Positions 32,756 through 41,068 of a stretch of 48,624 bases of DNA are shown here, piece by piece; position 1 is the stretch's first letter; each line of letters starts with the position of its first letter. The notes below the pieces were generated by a model. That model worked only from the letters and a program-made list of their open reading frames with translations. It was not told the DNA's origin and did no database searches. The position numbers and the translations under genes are program-made. Source of the stretch: DASREM01 sp035652095 (GTDB taxonomy: Bacteria > Acidobacteriota > Terriglobia > Terriglobales > Acidobacteriaceae); assembly GCA_035652095.1 (NCBI GenBank), contig DASREM010000035.1, positions 1 through 48,624 on the forward strand, written 5' to 3'.

Positions 32756-34321
32756 CTACCGCTTTGGCGCCACAAACTCCGAGACCTCAATATTCTTTCC
32801 AAACGACTTGAGCGGCCCTTGCGCCGCGAGCCCGAGATCCCATCCCGCCTGCAGGACCCATACTTTCTGTCCGGCGAGCACTCCAAAGCCATCGGATAGA
32901 GAGGCCCAAAGTCTCGGATCCAGGAACGTTGCGTCCGAGAAAATCTGGACTTGGGGCCCAGTCGAAATCACACGCAGGCCTTGGCACGTAAACTCTTCAA
33001 ATCCAGTCACGGACGTATTGAACACCATCGGTTTCTGTTCGCATAAGTAATGCCCGAGCAGCAGCCCCGATTGATAGTCGGTAAGAATGCTTTCGCCGGG
33101 CCGGACATGCTCGCGAAGAAAACGAACGGCCTGCTGCATGTGTGCGCTGCTCTGGTCGGCGCGCGTGATGTAGGGACGATGAGGCTTGCCAAACAGAGCG
33201 CTAGAAAAGAGAATGAGCGCTGCCACGACAAACCCCGATTTGAGCCTTCCTTTCAGGAGGAAATCGATTGCGACGCTGGCCCCCGCAATCGCAAACGGGA
33301 CCAGGAAGGCCGAATGTCGCGTGCCCCCGTACGGATATTTGCCGCCGATTGCCAGCGCGCAGGCGACTAGAAACGGCAACGCCAGAAAGGCGGCAACGAT
33401 CCATGTCCTTCTTCTCAACAGCAGGACAATCGAAGCGAAGAAGGCGATTCCCGCGACGTCTCCAATCGCCAATTGGCCGAACACGAACTGAAACACCCCA
33501 AACGTGCGTGCGAAGGCAAATAGCAGCACATTCTGTTTTCCGGGATGATAGTAGGAATTCGACAACCAGCCCGCGATGGTCTGTTGGGACATCGTATTTG
33601 CGGCAAGGTGCGCGATGTGGTGGACGTAGAAGTAGCCGAACAGCGCGAGCGCACCCAGTTGTCCGATCCCCCAACTCGCAAGCACTTCCGGATCGGTCGG
33701 GTGTTTGAGGATCCTCAGCAGGCCATAAATCCCGAACGCAAGCGCAAACAGCAATGCGGAATAGTGAAATGTCAGGGCAAGGCACAGACACAGCCCGCTG
33801 CCTGACATTTTCAACCACGATCTCTGTGCCAATGCCTGCTCGAACAGGTCCATGGCGCCGGCCATGAACATGAGCAGGAACGCGTACTGCCGAATCTCTG
33901 TGGAAAGCGCGATGACCGGGGGAAGGAAGCTTGCCAGGAGCAATCCAATCCAGGCAGCATTGCGATCAAACACGCGTTCCAGCCAGCGAAAGAACAGCCA
34001 GCAGAAAACTGTCCCGGCCAGGATGGATGGCAGGCGCAAGACCAGTTCCGATGTTCCCAGATGCCGCCAGAAGTAGAGGACGAAGATCAATCCCGGGGGG
34101 TGCGCGGTTGACAGGCTTGCCTTGAACGCTGCCGCCCACGAAAGCTTGTTGGCAACCAGAAAGTGGAGCGCTTCATCCGGATTCAAAAAAGTCCCGGATG
34201 CGATCCACAGCCGCAACAGAAAGGCCGCGACAACGATTGGCAATGCCCGCAACTCTTCCCGGCGCCTCGACTTCAAAACTGGCTGCGAACGGGGCGTCGA
34301 AGTTGCGTGCCACATCGCCAT
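32756..34321 (-). CDS. Membrane glycosyltransferase, PMT/ArnT-like (GT39/83)
   Basis: 521 residues with about ten hydrophobic segments from residue 27 on. The first loop carries NPDEALHF (Asp49-Glu50, the acidic pair expected of PMT_2-type GT-C enzymes), and a second loop has STAHPPGL near 71. About 400-521 is a soluble domain outside the membrane. Such enzymes move a sugar from a polyprenyl-phosphate donor to protein or lipid on the periplasmic face. Its ATG overlaps the stop of the aminotransferase gene (TGATG), so the two are coupled. The acceptor is unknown. Confidence 0.8.
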   Translation of the reverse strand: MAMWHATSTPRSQPVLKSRRREELRALPIVVAAFLLRLWIASGTFLNPDEALHFLVANKLSWAAAFKASLSTAHPPGLIFVLYFWRHLGTSELVLRLPSILAGTVFCWLFFRWLERVFDRNAAWIGLLLASFLPPVIALSTEIRQYAFLLMFMAGAMDLFEQALAQRSWLKMSGSGLCLCLALTFHYSALLFALAFGIYGLLRILKHPTDPEVLASWGIGQLGALALFGYFYVHHIAHLAANTMSQQTIAGWLSNSYYHPGKQNVLLFAFARTFGVFQFVFGQLAIGDVAGIAFFASIVLLLRRRTWIVAAFLALPFLVACALAIGGKYPYGGTRHSAFLVPFAIAGASVAIDFLLKGRLKSGFVVAALILFSSALFGKPHRPYITRADQSSAHMQQAVRFLREHVRPGESILTDYQSGLLLGHYLCEQKPMVFNTSVTGFEEFTCQGLRVISTGPQVQIFSDATFLDPRLWASLSDGFGVLAGQKVWVLQAGWDLGLAAQGPLKSFGKNIEVSEFVAPKR

Positions 34322-35481
34322 CAGCGCAGAGTTTCCTCCATGACGTACAGCAGCTTCTCGATCTCGGCCTTCGAGTTATACACGTGGGGAGTGATGCGCA
34401 GCGAACTTCCGCGCACGCTGATGAAGATATGACCCTTCTGCAGGCGCTCCATCAGGTCCGCAGGCACCTGAGTTCGGGTGCGCAGGCACAGATAGTGTGG
34501 AGCGCGGAACTTCTCCGGCCAAGGAGTTAATCCCACGGCGGGAGCAGCTTCGGCCAGCGGCTTGGTTAGAGCGCCGCAATAGGCGGAAATTTCTTCGATA
34601 CCCCAGGTGAGAATCTGCTCCATGGCCGCTCGGGCGGCGGGGAGCAGGGTAAAGTTCGATCTCTCGCCCATATCAAAGCGCCGCGCGCCGGGTTCGTAGC
34701 CATCGACGTACTGAATGAGCCCGGAGAAGTCGCGCGCGTTTTCACGCTGAATCCAGTTTTCCTCGAGCGGTCGCCCCTGCTGCTGCCACTTCGGAGCCAC
34801 GTACATCACGCCAATGGAATAAGGGCCGAGCAGCCACTTGTAATTTGCGGCGATGGCAAAATCGGGCTGCACTTGTTTTACGCTGAAGGGCAGCGCGCCA
34901 AGCGATTGGGTGAGGTCGAGCGCGAGTGCGGTCCCATTCCTGCGGCAGGCTTCGCTGATGCGAGCCAGGTCGAGTACGCCACCGCTGGTCCACGGAACGT
35001 TAGGTAGCGCGGCAATTGCTATCCGATCGCTTAACTCACGCAAGACTGCCGCAGTCCAGTCGCCGTCTTCGGGCCAGGGCACCATGGCGATGGAAGCCTG
35101 CTTCTCATGCGCAAGCCGGCGCCAGGGATAGACGTTCGAAGGGAATTGCTCATCGAGCATCAAGATGTTCTGGCCGCGCGAAATTGGCAGATTCAGGGCT
35201 GCGGTCGAGATCCCATAGCTCGCGGACGGAATAATCGCAATATCGTTGCGCGTGGCATCGAACATTCGCGCCGCGACCGTCCGAAATTCCTCCGATGAGT
35301 TGAAAAAATCTTCAGCACGAATTTCCCACGGACGAGACTTTCGCGCTAATCCTTCCTCGCCCGCAGTTATCGCGCTCCGCATCAGCGGAGACATGTAGGC
35401 GCAGTTCAAGTAGGCGATGTGGTCGGGGATATCGAACAGATGTCGCTGGCAAGGGATCATTCTTGTTTGATCGAGGCCCAT
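34321..35481 (-). CDS. Class V aminotransferase (cysteine-desulfurase-like fold)
   Basis: 386 residues. Fold-type I PLP enzyme: YLNCAYMSPLMRSAI near 24, IPSASYGISTAALNL near 84, DLTQSLGALPFSVK near 190 (Asp pairing with the pyridine ring, though the following residues differ from classical SHR), and the Schiff-base Lys in AANYKWLLGPYSIG near 215. No active-site Cys loop of NifS/IscS type is recognised, so it is more likely an aminotransferase or lyase. The C-terminus is RITPHVYNSKAEIEKLL. The start may also be seven codons downstream. It is coupled to the following glycosyltransferase gene. Confidence 0.85.
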   Translation of the reverse strand: MGLDQTRMIPCQRHLFDIPDHIAYLNCAYMSPLMRSAITAGEEGLARKSRPWEIRAEDFFNSSEEFRTVAARMFDATRNDIAIIPSASYGISTAALNLPISRGQNILMLDEQFPSNVYPWRRLAHEKQASIAMVPWPEDGDWTAAVLRELSDRIAIAALPNVPWTSGGVLDLARISEACRRNGTALALDLTQSLGALPFSVKQVQPDFAIAANYKWLLGPYSIGVMYVAPKWQQQGRPLEENWIQRENARDFSGLIQYVDGYEPGARRFDMGERSNFTLLPAARAAMEQILTWGIEEISAYCGALTKPLAEAAPAVGLTPWPEKFRAPHYLCLRTRTQVPADLMERLQKGHIFISVRGSSLRITPHVYNSKAEIEKLLYVMEETLR

Positions 35482-35530
35482 TCTCGACGATTCAGAATAC
35501 CTGAAAGACTGACATTACAATGTCCAGTGG

Positions 35531-36160
35531 ATGCCGGCTGCCTCCTACACGACCAGGGAACTCTCTCCCCAGACCTGGCCCGACTTCGAGAAGCTTTTCA
35601 CTCGAAAGAATGGCTGGGATTTCTGCTGGTGCATGCATTTTCAGCGGGCACGAGCGAGGCCGGGCGAGAATTCCCAGATCAGAGCAGTGAGATCGGTCGT
35701 CAACCGCCGCGACAAGAAACGCCTGGTCGACGCAGGCCAGGCGCATGGCATTCTCGTCTACGCCGAAGGAGAACCTGTGGGCTGGTGTCAGTACGGCCTG
35801 CGCGAGGAGCTTCCGCGCATTGATCACAGCCCGAACTACCGCCCTCACGAGCAGAGAGAAGGGAAGCTGTGGCGCATCACCTGCTTCGTCGTGGACAAGA
35901 AATTTCGCAGGCAGGGTGTCGGGACGGCGGCATTGAAGGTGGCCTTGGCATCCATCAGAAAAAAAGGCGGCGGACTGGTCGAGGCCTTCCCACTGGTTCC
36001 TTTTGATGAGCTACGCCGCTCCGAGTTACAGCAGCGGGGTCATGCATCGTCATTCGGGAATGTCTCGACCCACGGGACCGTTTCCATGTTTAGGAAGCTG
36101 GGCTTCAAGGAAGTTGGGCCCTACGGGAACAAGAATGTGCTCATGCGCAAATTCGTTTGA
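35531..36160 (+). CDS. GNAT family N-acetyltransferase
   Basis: 209 residues. The GNAT core is seen as ILVYAEGEPVGWCQYGLREE (about 74-93), RITCFVVDKKFRRQGVGTAAL (about 116-136 with the acyl-CoA loop RRQGVGTA) and a late MFRKLGFKEVGPYGNKNVLMR. An N-terminal extension with a Trp/Cys-rich segment (NGWDFCWCMHF, about 27-37) is present, as in many single-domain bacterial acetyltransferases of unknown target. It is divergent from the aminotransferase gene. The substrate is unknown. Confidence 0.85.
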   Translation: MPAASYTTRELSPQTWPDFEKLFTRKNGWDFCWCMHFQRARARPGENSQIRAVRSVVNRRDKKRLVDAGQAHGILVYAEGEPVGWCQYGLREELPRIDHSPNYRPHEQREGKLWRITCFVVDKKFRRQGVGTAALKVALASIRKKGGGLVEAFPLVPFDELRRSELQQRGHASSFGNVSTHGTVSMFRKLGFKEVGPYGNKNVLMRKFV

Positions 36161-36303
36161 CGGCTGAGTTCCATCCGTTCCTCATTATCTAGTGGTGCCT
36201 AGGAACATCACACCTCAAGCTCTCGACCACGCTTCTCACTCATGCACTGCAACTTCGCCAGGGGGATACGATGTGGGTAGGCTCTACCATCGTTCCCCAT
36301 TTC

Positions 36304-36331
36304 TTGACACTCTCTCCCACCCCCTTATATT
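36304..36331 (+). promoter_or_regulatory. Sigma70-like promoter of the yceD-rpmF-plsX-fabD cluster
   Basis: A perfect TTGACA (36304-36309) is followed after 16 bp by TATATT (36326-36331). It lies about 85 bp before the yceD start, in a region without coding signs, and is the best consensus promoter in the window. Confidence 0.65.
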
Positions 36332-36416
36332 CTTAAGTTCTGCTCCCTTGAGCAGTTACGCGTCTGAGCATGCTTCCGCGGCCTGCGCGGTTCAGGTGGG
36401 GGCGCGGGAGTTCCCG

Positions 36417-36968
36417 ATGTTCATCGAAATCAGAGAGTTGGAGCTCCATCCGGTGGATTTTCAGGAGGAGCTCGGCCCCGGTGTGATCGATTTCGGGGCG
36501 GACTTGCGCCAGCGTACTCCGCTTCGCAGCTCCGGACGGGCGCAACTGGTCGAAGAGCGTCACGGTAAGCATCAGGTCATCAAAGACATACGCCTGAATG
36601 GCACGGTTGCAACCAGCATCGAACTGGCTTGCGCCCGTTGTCTTGAACCGGTGGTGCAGGACGTGAACCGAAGCTTCGACCTGCTCTACCGTCCTCTCGG
36701 CTCTGACGCCGGCAAGGAAGAAATCTCGGTCACGCAGGCCGATGCCGAGATCGGCTACTACGAAGGCAAGGGACTGCAACTGGAAGACTCGCTGCGCGAG
36801 CAGGTAATATTAGCGCTTCCCTTGAGAGCATTATGCCGCGAAGACTGCAAGGGCCTATGCCCTCAGTGCGGCATGAACTTGAACGCAGAACAGTGTTCGT
36901 GCGCTGAACCGGTGCAGGACCCGCGCTGGGAAGCGCTCAAGGATCTTCGCGACAAGCTGAACCGCTAA
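36417..36968 (+). CDS. yceD: DUF177/YceD-like protein
   Basis: 183 residues from the ATG at 36417, with GGGAG about six bases upstream. The YceD/DUF177 family is small and usually sits before rpmF, as here; a link to ribosomal RNA or rpmF expression has been suggested. Seen: IRELELHPVDFQEELGPG (1-25), NGTVATSIELACARCLEPV near 60-80 with a CxxC pair, DSLREQVILALPLRALC near 130, and KGLCPQCGMNLN with a Cys-rich end (CSC) that may bind zinc. The last stretch ends in RWEALKDLRDKLNR. It is the first gene of the cluster. Confidence 0.88.
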   Translation: MFIEIRELELHPVDFQEELGPGVIDFGADLRQRTPLRSSGRAQLVEERHGKHQVIKDIRLNGTVATSIELACARCLEPVVQDVNRSFDLLYRPLGSDAGKEEISVTQADAEIGYYEGKGLQLEDSLREQVILALPLRALCREDCKGLCPQCGMNLNAEQCSCAEPVQDPRWEALKDLRDKLNR

Positions 36969-37016
36969 GTCGCAGCAGGAATCCGGCCTCAGAAGGCCCT
37001 CGAAAAAGGAACCATC

Positions 37017-37202
37017 ATGCCCAATCCGAAACGACGTCATTCCAAGCAACGCACCAGTACCCGGCGCGCGCACGACGCCCTGAAGGGCCATTCACTCTCT
37101 GAATGCCCAAACTGCCACGAAAAGAAAATGCCGCACCGCGCCTGCCCCAAGTGCGGGTACTATAAAGGGCGCGAAGTTCTCGACGTCGAGGAATCGAGCT
37201 AG
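37017..37202 (+). CDS. rpmF: 50S ribosomal protein L32
   Basis: 61 residues. L32 is a small basic protein of the large ribosomal subunit. MPNPKRRHSKQRTSTRRAHD is the typical start. A zinc ribbon uses Cys30, Cys33, Cys43 and Cys46, so this is the zinc-binding C+ form. GREVLDVEE ends the protein. The start is preceded by AAAGGAACC. It lies 48 bp after yceD and 9 bp before plsX. Confidence 0.97.
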   Translation: MPNPKRRHSKQRTSTRRAHDALKGHSLSECPNCHEKKMPHRACPKCGYYKGREVLDVEESS

Positions 37203-37211
37203 CCCCTTTTC

Positions 37212-38246
37212 ATGCCAAGCGTCATAGCGCTGGACGCGATGGGTTCTGACCGCGCGCCAAAGCCTGAGGTCGAAGGTGCGATCCAGGCGGCGCGGCAGTA
37301 TGGAATCCCCGTGCTCCTGGTGGGGCGTGAAGAGGTCATCCAACCTGAGTTAGACCGCCATCCCAATGCTGCCGGGCTGCCGTTGGAAATCGTTCACGCC
37401 AGCGAAGTCATTACCATGCAGGACAAAGCGGTGCAGGCAGTCCGCGCCAAGCGCGATTCTTCGATGCGTGTGGGCCTGCGCCTGGTACGGGAAGGCGAGG
37501 CGTCGGGCTTCGTGAGCGCCGGCAACACGGGCGCGGCCATGGCCACCGCGAAAATGGTGCTGGGCGCGCTTCCGGGGGTGGACCGGCCAGCGCTGGCTGC
37601 GGTTTTCCCGACTGCTCTGGGTACGGCAGCCACGCTCCTGGATGTGGGCGCCAACGTAGATTGCAAGCCCCACAACCTGGCGCAATTCGCCGTGATGGGC
37701 GAAGTTTACTTTCGCAGCATGTTCGGCACTCCGAGACCTCGCGTGGGATTGCTTTCCATCGGGGAAGAAGACGTCAAGGGCAATGAGTTAACGCGCGAGG
37801 CGTTTCAGCTGCTGAAGCAGTTGCCGCTGCGCTTCATTGGGAATGTCGAAGGACGCGACCTCTACAATGGCCAGGTCGAGGTGATCGTCGCCGACGGATT
37901 TGTCGGCAATGTTGCGCTCAAGGTTTCCGAAGGGGTTGCCAACCTGGTGCGCGCGACTTTAAAAGAGAGCTTGCGGGCGACGATTACGCGGCAAGTGGGG
38001 GCTCTGCTATCGCGGAGCGCGTTTGCTGATTTCAAGAAACGGCTTGACCATACGGAATACGGCGGAGCGCCGCTCTTGGGAGTGAAAGGCGTGTGCTTCA
38101 TTACCCATGGCTCGTCAAATGCAAACGCGATCAAGAATGCGATTCGCGTGGCCGCGGAATTTGCCGAGCACCGCATCAATGATGCGATCGCGAAAGAATT
38201 AGGCGCAGTCCACGCGGCCGCCGGTAAGACCGTCATTCTTTGTTGA
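37212..38246 (+). CDS. plsX: Phosphate acyltransferase PlsX
   Basis: 344 residues. PlsX makes acyl-phosphate from acyl-ACP for phospholipid synthesis. The family signatures are ALDAMGSDRAPKPEVEGA at 6-23, GFVSAGNTGAAMATAKMVLG near 98, RPALAAVFPT near 125, LLDVGANVDCKP near 142, and the late IVADGFVGNVALKVSEGVA near 220. The length fits. It follows rpmF by 9 bp, the usual order. No fabH follows; fabD is next after an 87-bp gap. Confidence 0.96.
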   Translation: MPSVIALDAMGSDRAPKPEVEGAIQAARQYGIPVLLVGREEVIQPELDRHPNAAGLPLEIVHASEVITMQDKAVQAVRAKRDSSMRVGLRLVREGEASGFVSAGNTGAAMATAKMVLGALPGVDRPALAAVFPTALGTAATLLDVGANVDCKPHNLAQFAVMGEVYFRSMFGTPRPRVGLLSIGEEDVKGNELTREAFQLLKQLPLRFIGNVEGRDLYNGQVEVIVADGFVGNVALKVSEGVANLVRATLKESLRATITRQVGALLSRSAFADFKKRLDHTEYGGAPLLGVKGVCFITHGSSNANAIKNAIRVAAEFAEHRINDAIAKELGAVHAAAGKTVILC

Positions 38247-38276
38247 CATCATCCTGAGCCAAGACGAAGGATCTGG
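38247..38276 (+). repeat. CATCCTGAGC...GAAGGATCT-type dispersed repeat copy
   Basis: The stretch right after the plsX stop contains CATCCTGAGCCAAGACGAAG followed by GATCTGG. It looks like a copy of the TCATCCTGAGCGAAGCGAAGGATCT string that I remember as frequent between genes in Acidobacteriota. GATCC/GGATC-like ends can pair weakly. Only one copy is in the window. Confidence 0.4.
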
Positions 38277-38333
38277 CGTGCACTACGAGTACTTCCGAAA
38301 CTGAAAACGTCGGTTATCTCCAAAAGCTACTTT

Positions 38334-39281
38334 ATGACGAATCACCTGATTGCGTTTCTTTTTCCCGGCCAGGGATCGCAGGCCGTGGGCATGGGCAAGC
38401 AGTTGGCAGAAAAATATCCCATCGCGCGGCAGACTTTCGAAGAGGCCGACGAAGCGCTCGGCTACAAAGTGTCGCAGATCTGTTTCGAAGGGCCGGAAGA
38501 GCGGCTGCGCCTGACGGAGATCACGCAACCCGCGATCCTTGCCGCCTCGGTTGCAGCATGGCGGGTGGTGAATGAACGCGGCCTGAAGGCGGATTACGTG
38601 GCCGGCCATAGCCTCGGCGAATATTCGGCCCATGTTGCCGCCGGGACGTTGAGGTTCGCGGATGCGGTGCGTACCGTTCGAGATCGCGGAAAGTATATGC
38701 AGGAAGCCGTTCCCCTCGGTGTGGGTTCCATGGCCGCGATTTTAGGTATGGATTTTGACCGGGTCGCACATGTGTGTCGGGATGCGGCTGAACATGAAAT
38801 TTGCGAGCCGGCCAATTTCAATTCGCCTGAACAGATCGTGATTTCAGGAAACACCGCCGCAGTTGAACGCGCGGCCAAACTCGCCGATCAACGTGGCGCA
38901 AAGAAGGCAAAGGTTCTTCCCGTGAGCGCCCCCTTCCATTGCTCGCTCATGAAGCCCGCGCAGGACCGGCTTGCGTCAGACTTGAACGCGTTGCAATTTC
39001 AAAGTCCCGCTACTCCCGTGGTTTGCAATGTTGATGCAGCGGTCGTCCGGGATGGAGACCACAGCCGGGACGCATTGGTCCGGCAGGTCACCGGGTCGGT
39101 GAAATGGGACCCCTGCATCCGCGTGCTGATCAAGAACGGTGTTCAGACCTTCGTGGAACTTGGCCCAGGGAAGGTACTGTGCGGCCTGATGCGCCAGATC
39201 GACCGCTCGAGGAACTGCGTCAACGTGGCCGATGAAGCATCGTTGCAGAAGACGCTGGAACACTTCGCGGTAAGGGCATAG
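38334..39281 (+). CDS. fabD: Malonyl-CoA--ACP transacylase
   Basis: 315 residues. FabD moves malonyl from CoA to acyl carrier protein, feeding fatty-acid elongation. The start is IAFLFPGQGSQAVGMGKQL (5-24). The nucleophile Ser lies in GHSLGEYSAHVAAG near 90, and QPAILAASVAAWRV near 65 and EPANFNSPEQIVISG near 160 are typical. VSAPFHCSLMKPA near 202 carries the catalytic His. Fab genes often follow plsX, but fabH, fabG and acpP are absent here; the cluster ends against a convergent gene. Confidence 0.95.
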   Translation: MTNHLIAFLFPGQGSQAVGMGKQLAEKYPIARQTFEEADEALGYKVSQICFEGPEERLRLTEITQPAILAASVAAWRVVNERGLKADYVAGHSLGEYSAHVAAGTLRFADAVRTVRDRGKYMQEAVPLGVGSMAAILGMDFDRVAHVCRDAAEHEICEPANFNSPEQIVISGNTAAVERAAKLADQRGAKKAKVLPVSAPFHCSLMKPAQDRLASDLNALQFQSPATPVVCNVDAAVVRDGDHSRDALVRQVTGSVKWDPCIRVLIKNGVQTFVELGPGKVLCGLMRQIDRSRNCVNVADEASLQKTLEHFAVRA

Positions 39282-39329
39282 AGCATTCGATGTGGATACG
39301 CGGATCTTGCCCGTATCCAACGTCGAAAC

Positions 39330-39809
39330 TTACTCCGTCAGCCAGCCGAACCAATTTCCGCATTGCACCTCGTTGGGAGAGAACGAGAGCGTGTGGTCGC
39401 TTTTCTGCACCCAGAAATATGGGTGCTCTAAACGCTTATTCACTGTGGCCTGCACGATCACCCCGCTGCTATCGCTCGGGCTGTAGGAACAGTCGACTTC
39501 ATAGCTTCTGATCAGACCCCACTCGCCGCCCGGCCCCCAGTCGCGATAAAAATCCGCATAGCCATAGTTCGAATACTTCTGCTGGTGCTGCTTCCAGTCG
39601 GGATCATGGAACCAGATGCCGTAAGCGGCTTCGTAGTTCTGCTTCTGTAACTGCTCCAGGAATTGGGCTACGGCGCGGCGCTCGGGATAATGGCGGAAGT
39701 GATAGGCCGTCCAGGCCAGGATCAGGACCACAACCACGGCAACGATGATCAGGTTGCGGCGGCGACGCTCGCGTGACTCGTCGTATTTTTGCGAATCCAT
39801 CAAGGTCAT
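39330..39809 (-). CDS. Membrane-anchored protein of unknown function
   Basis: 159 residues from the ATG at 39809; a GTG nine bases earlier and an ATG at 39800 are alternatives, and none has a clear ribosome binding site. After a charged start with RERRRRN, one transmembrane helix (about 20-37, LIIVAVVVVLILAWTAY) anchors it with the C-terminus outside. The outer part (AVAQFLEQLQKQNYEAAYGIW near 50-70, then YADFYRDWGPGGEWG) has the look of NTF2-like/DUF4878-type domains but is not clearly assigned. Two Cys (VDCSYS and VQCGNW) may form a disulfide. Confidence 0.65.
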   Translation of the reverse strand: MTLMDSQKYDESRERRRRNLIIVAVVVVLILAWTAYHFRHYPERRAVAQFLEQLQKQNYEAAYGIWFHDPDWKQHQQKYSNYGYADFYRDWGPGGEWGLIRSYEVDCSYSPSDSSGVIVQATVNKRLEHPYFWVQKSDHTLSFSPNEVQCGNWFGWLTE

Positions 39810-39912
39810 GGCGCTCACAGGATAATGGATTCCGGGTCAGGGAGGATCAACGATTTTCGCCTGCCGTTTGCCGATTTGTTAGCCACGGGAGGACGTGAGG
39901 GTCACTGTGCAA

Positions 39913-39953
39913 GGCGGTTGCGGTTCGGCTTTCAATTGAACATGGCAACCGCC
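39913..39953 (-). terminator. 9-bp inverted repeat directly after the exporter operon
   Basis: GGCGGTTGC (39913-39921) and GCAACCGCC (39945-39953) are perfect complements around a 23-base loop. It begins 2 bp past the permease stop (39956). On the minus strand there is only CTTG after the stem, so termination is weak or factor-assisted. Confidence 0.45.
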
Positions 39954-39955
39954 AA

Positions 39956-41068
39956 TCACAGTGTTCTTTTAAAGAGCGGTGTCGCGATGCTCAGCGTGAT
40001 CACTCCGAAGATGGTCAGGTACACCATGTCGGGCCAGATCGCGGTGAAGGTCGTCTCTTTCAGCAACAACGACTTGAACCCGTGTACCGCGTAGGTAAAC
40101 GGATCCGCCTTGGCAATCGCGCGCAGCCACCACGGGAACGCCTGCACGGGATAAATCGAGCCGCTGGGGAAAAACAGCAGCGTATTCAGAATGCCGAAGA
40201 TCGCGCGCGGAACCAGTGGATCGTCGACCCGCACCATCAGCAGGAACATCATGGTGTTGAATGCGATCGAGGTGAGCAGGATCATTACCATCAATCCCAG
40301 GATTGTTCCCAGGTTGAAGATGGTCCCGACGCCGGCAAGCAGCGATCCGATCAGGGTGATGATTACGCCCGTCAACACTGCCTTGATCGCTCCCGCCGCG
40401 TTCAGTCCCAAGACCAGTTCTGTCTTCGTAATCGGGGTGACGAGATATCCTTCGTGCACACCCCGGGCTTTGTCGTCGATGTACAACATGCCCCCGCCGA
40501 TCATGACCGACACGAACATCGCCAGCGTGATCGAGCCGGGCAGAAGATACTTCATGTACTCGATGTAGGGATAGAGTTCTACGATATCGAGCGCAGTTTT
40601 CTGCAGCAGCCTGGGTTCGATGGCGGGCTGATTGAGCGCGTTGGTCAGGTCCGCCAGTTCCTGCTCCAGCGTGGAACTCATGAAATTGTCGCTGTTATCT
40701 ACTATCAGGGCGATCCGGGGATGGTTCTCCTCGTAGACGCGCCGCGAATACTGTGGAGGAATAATCACCGCGCCCTGGATCTTGCCATTGCGCACATCCT
40801 CCATCGCCTGCTTGTCGTTGTCGTAGTACACCGGCTCGAAGGTGCGAATGTTGGCGCGCACGGAATCGAAGGCCTCGCGAATTTTGAGCGCTTGGGTGCC
40901 GCCGTCCTGGTCCACTACTCCGAGGCGCGCGTCGCGTATCTTGCCGCCGAAGGCGTTGCCCAGCACGATCAACTGCACCAGGGGAAATATCATGGAGGCC
41001 ATCATCAGCGCCGGGGAACGGAAGAACTTGCGCATTTCGCGCTCGACAATCGCCATCATTCGGTTCAT
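39956..41068 (-). CDS. ABC-2 type transporter permease (YbhS/YbhR-like)
   Basis: 370 residues. A first membrane segment (about 18-38, SPALMMASMIFPLVQLIVLG) is followed by a large periplasmic domain (about 45-170) and five more segments from about 175 to the end (ITLAMFVSVMIGGGML, KAVLTGVIITLIGSLLAG, LVMILLTSIAFNTMMFLL, IFGILNTLLFFPSGSIYP, VYLTIFGVITLSIATPLF). This is the ABC2 membrane-type exporter layout of drug and YbhS-like systems. It overlaps the ATPase gene by 4 bp. E. coli YbhFSR has two permeases; here only one is seen. Confidence 0.9.
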   Translation of the reverse strand: MNRMMAIVEREMRKFFRSPALMMASMIFPLVQLIVLGNAFGGKIRDARLGVVDQDGGTQALKIREAFDSVRANIRTFEPVYYDNDKQAMEDVRNGKIQGAVIIPPQYSRRVYEENHPRIALIVDNSDNFMSSTLEQELADLTNALNQPAIEPRLLQKTALDIVELYPYIEYMKYLLPGSITLAMFVSVMIGGGMLYIDDKARGVHEGYLVTPITKTELVLGLNAAGAIKAVLTGVIITLIGSLLAGVGTIFNLGTILGLMVMILLTSIAFNTMMFLLMVRVDDPLVPRAIFGILNTLLFFPSGSIYPVQAFPWWLRAIAKADPFTYAVHGFKSLLLKETTFTAIWPDMVYLTIFGVITLSIATPLFKRTL

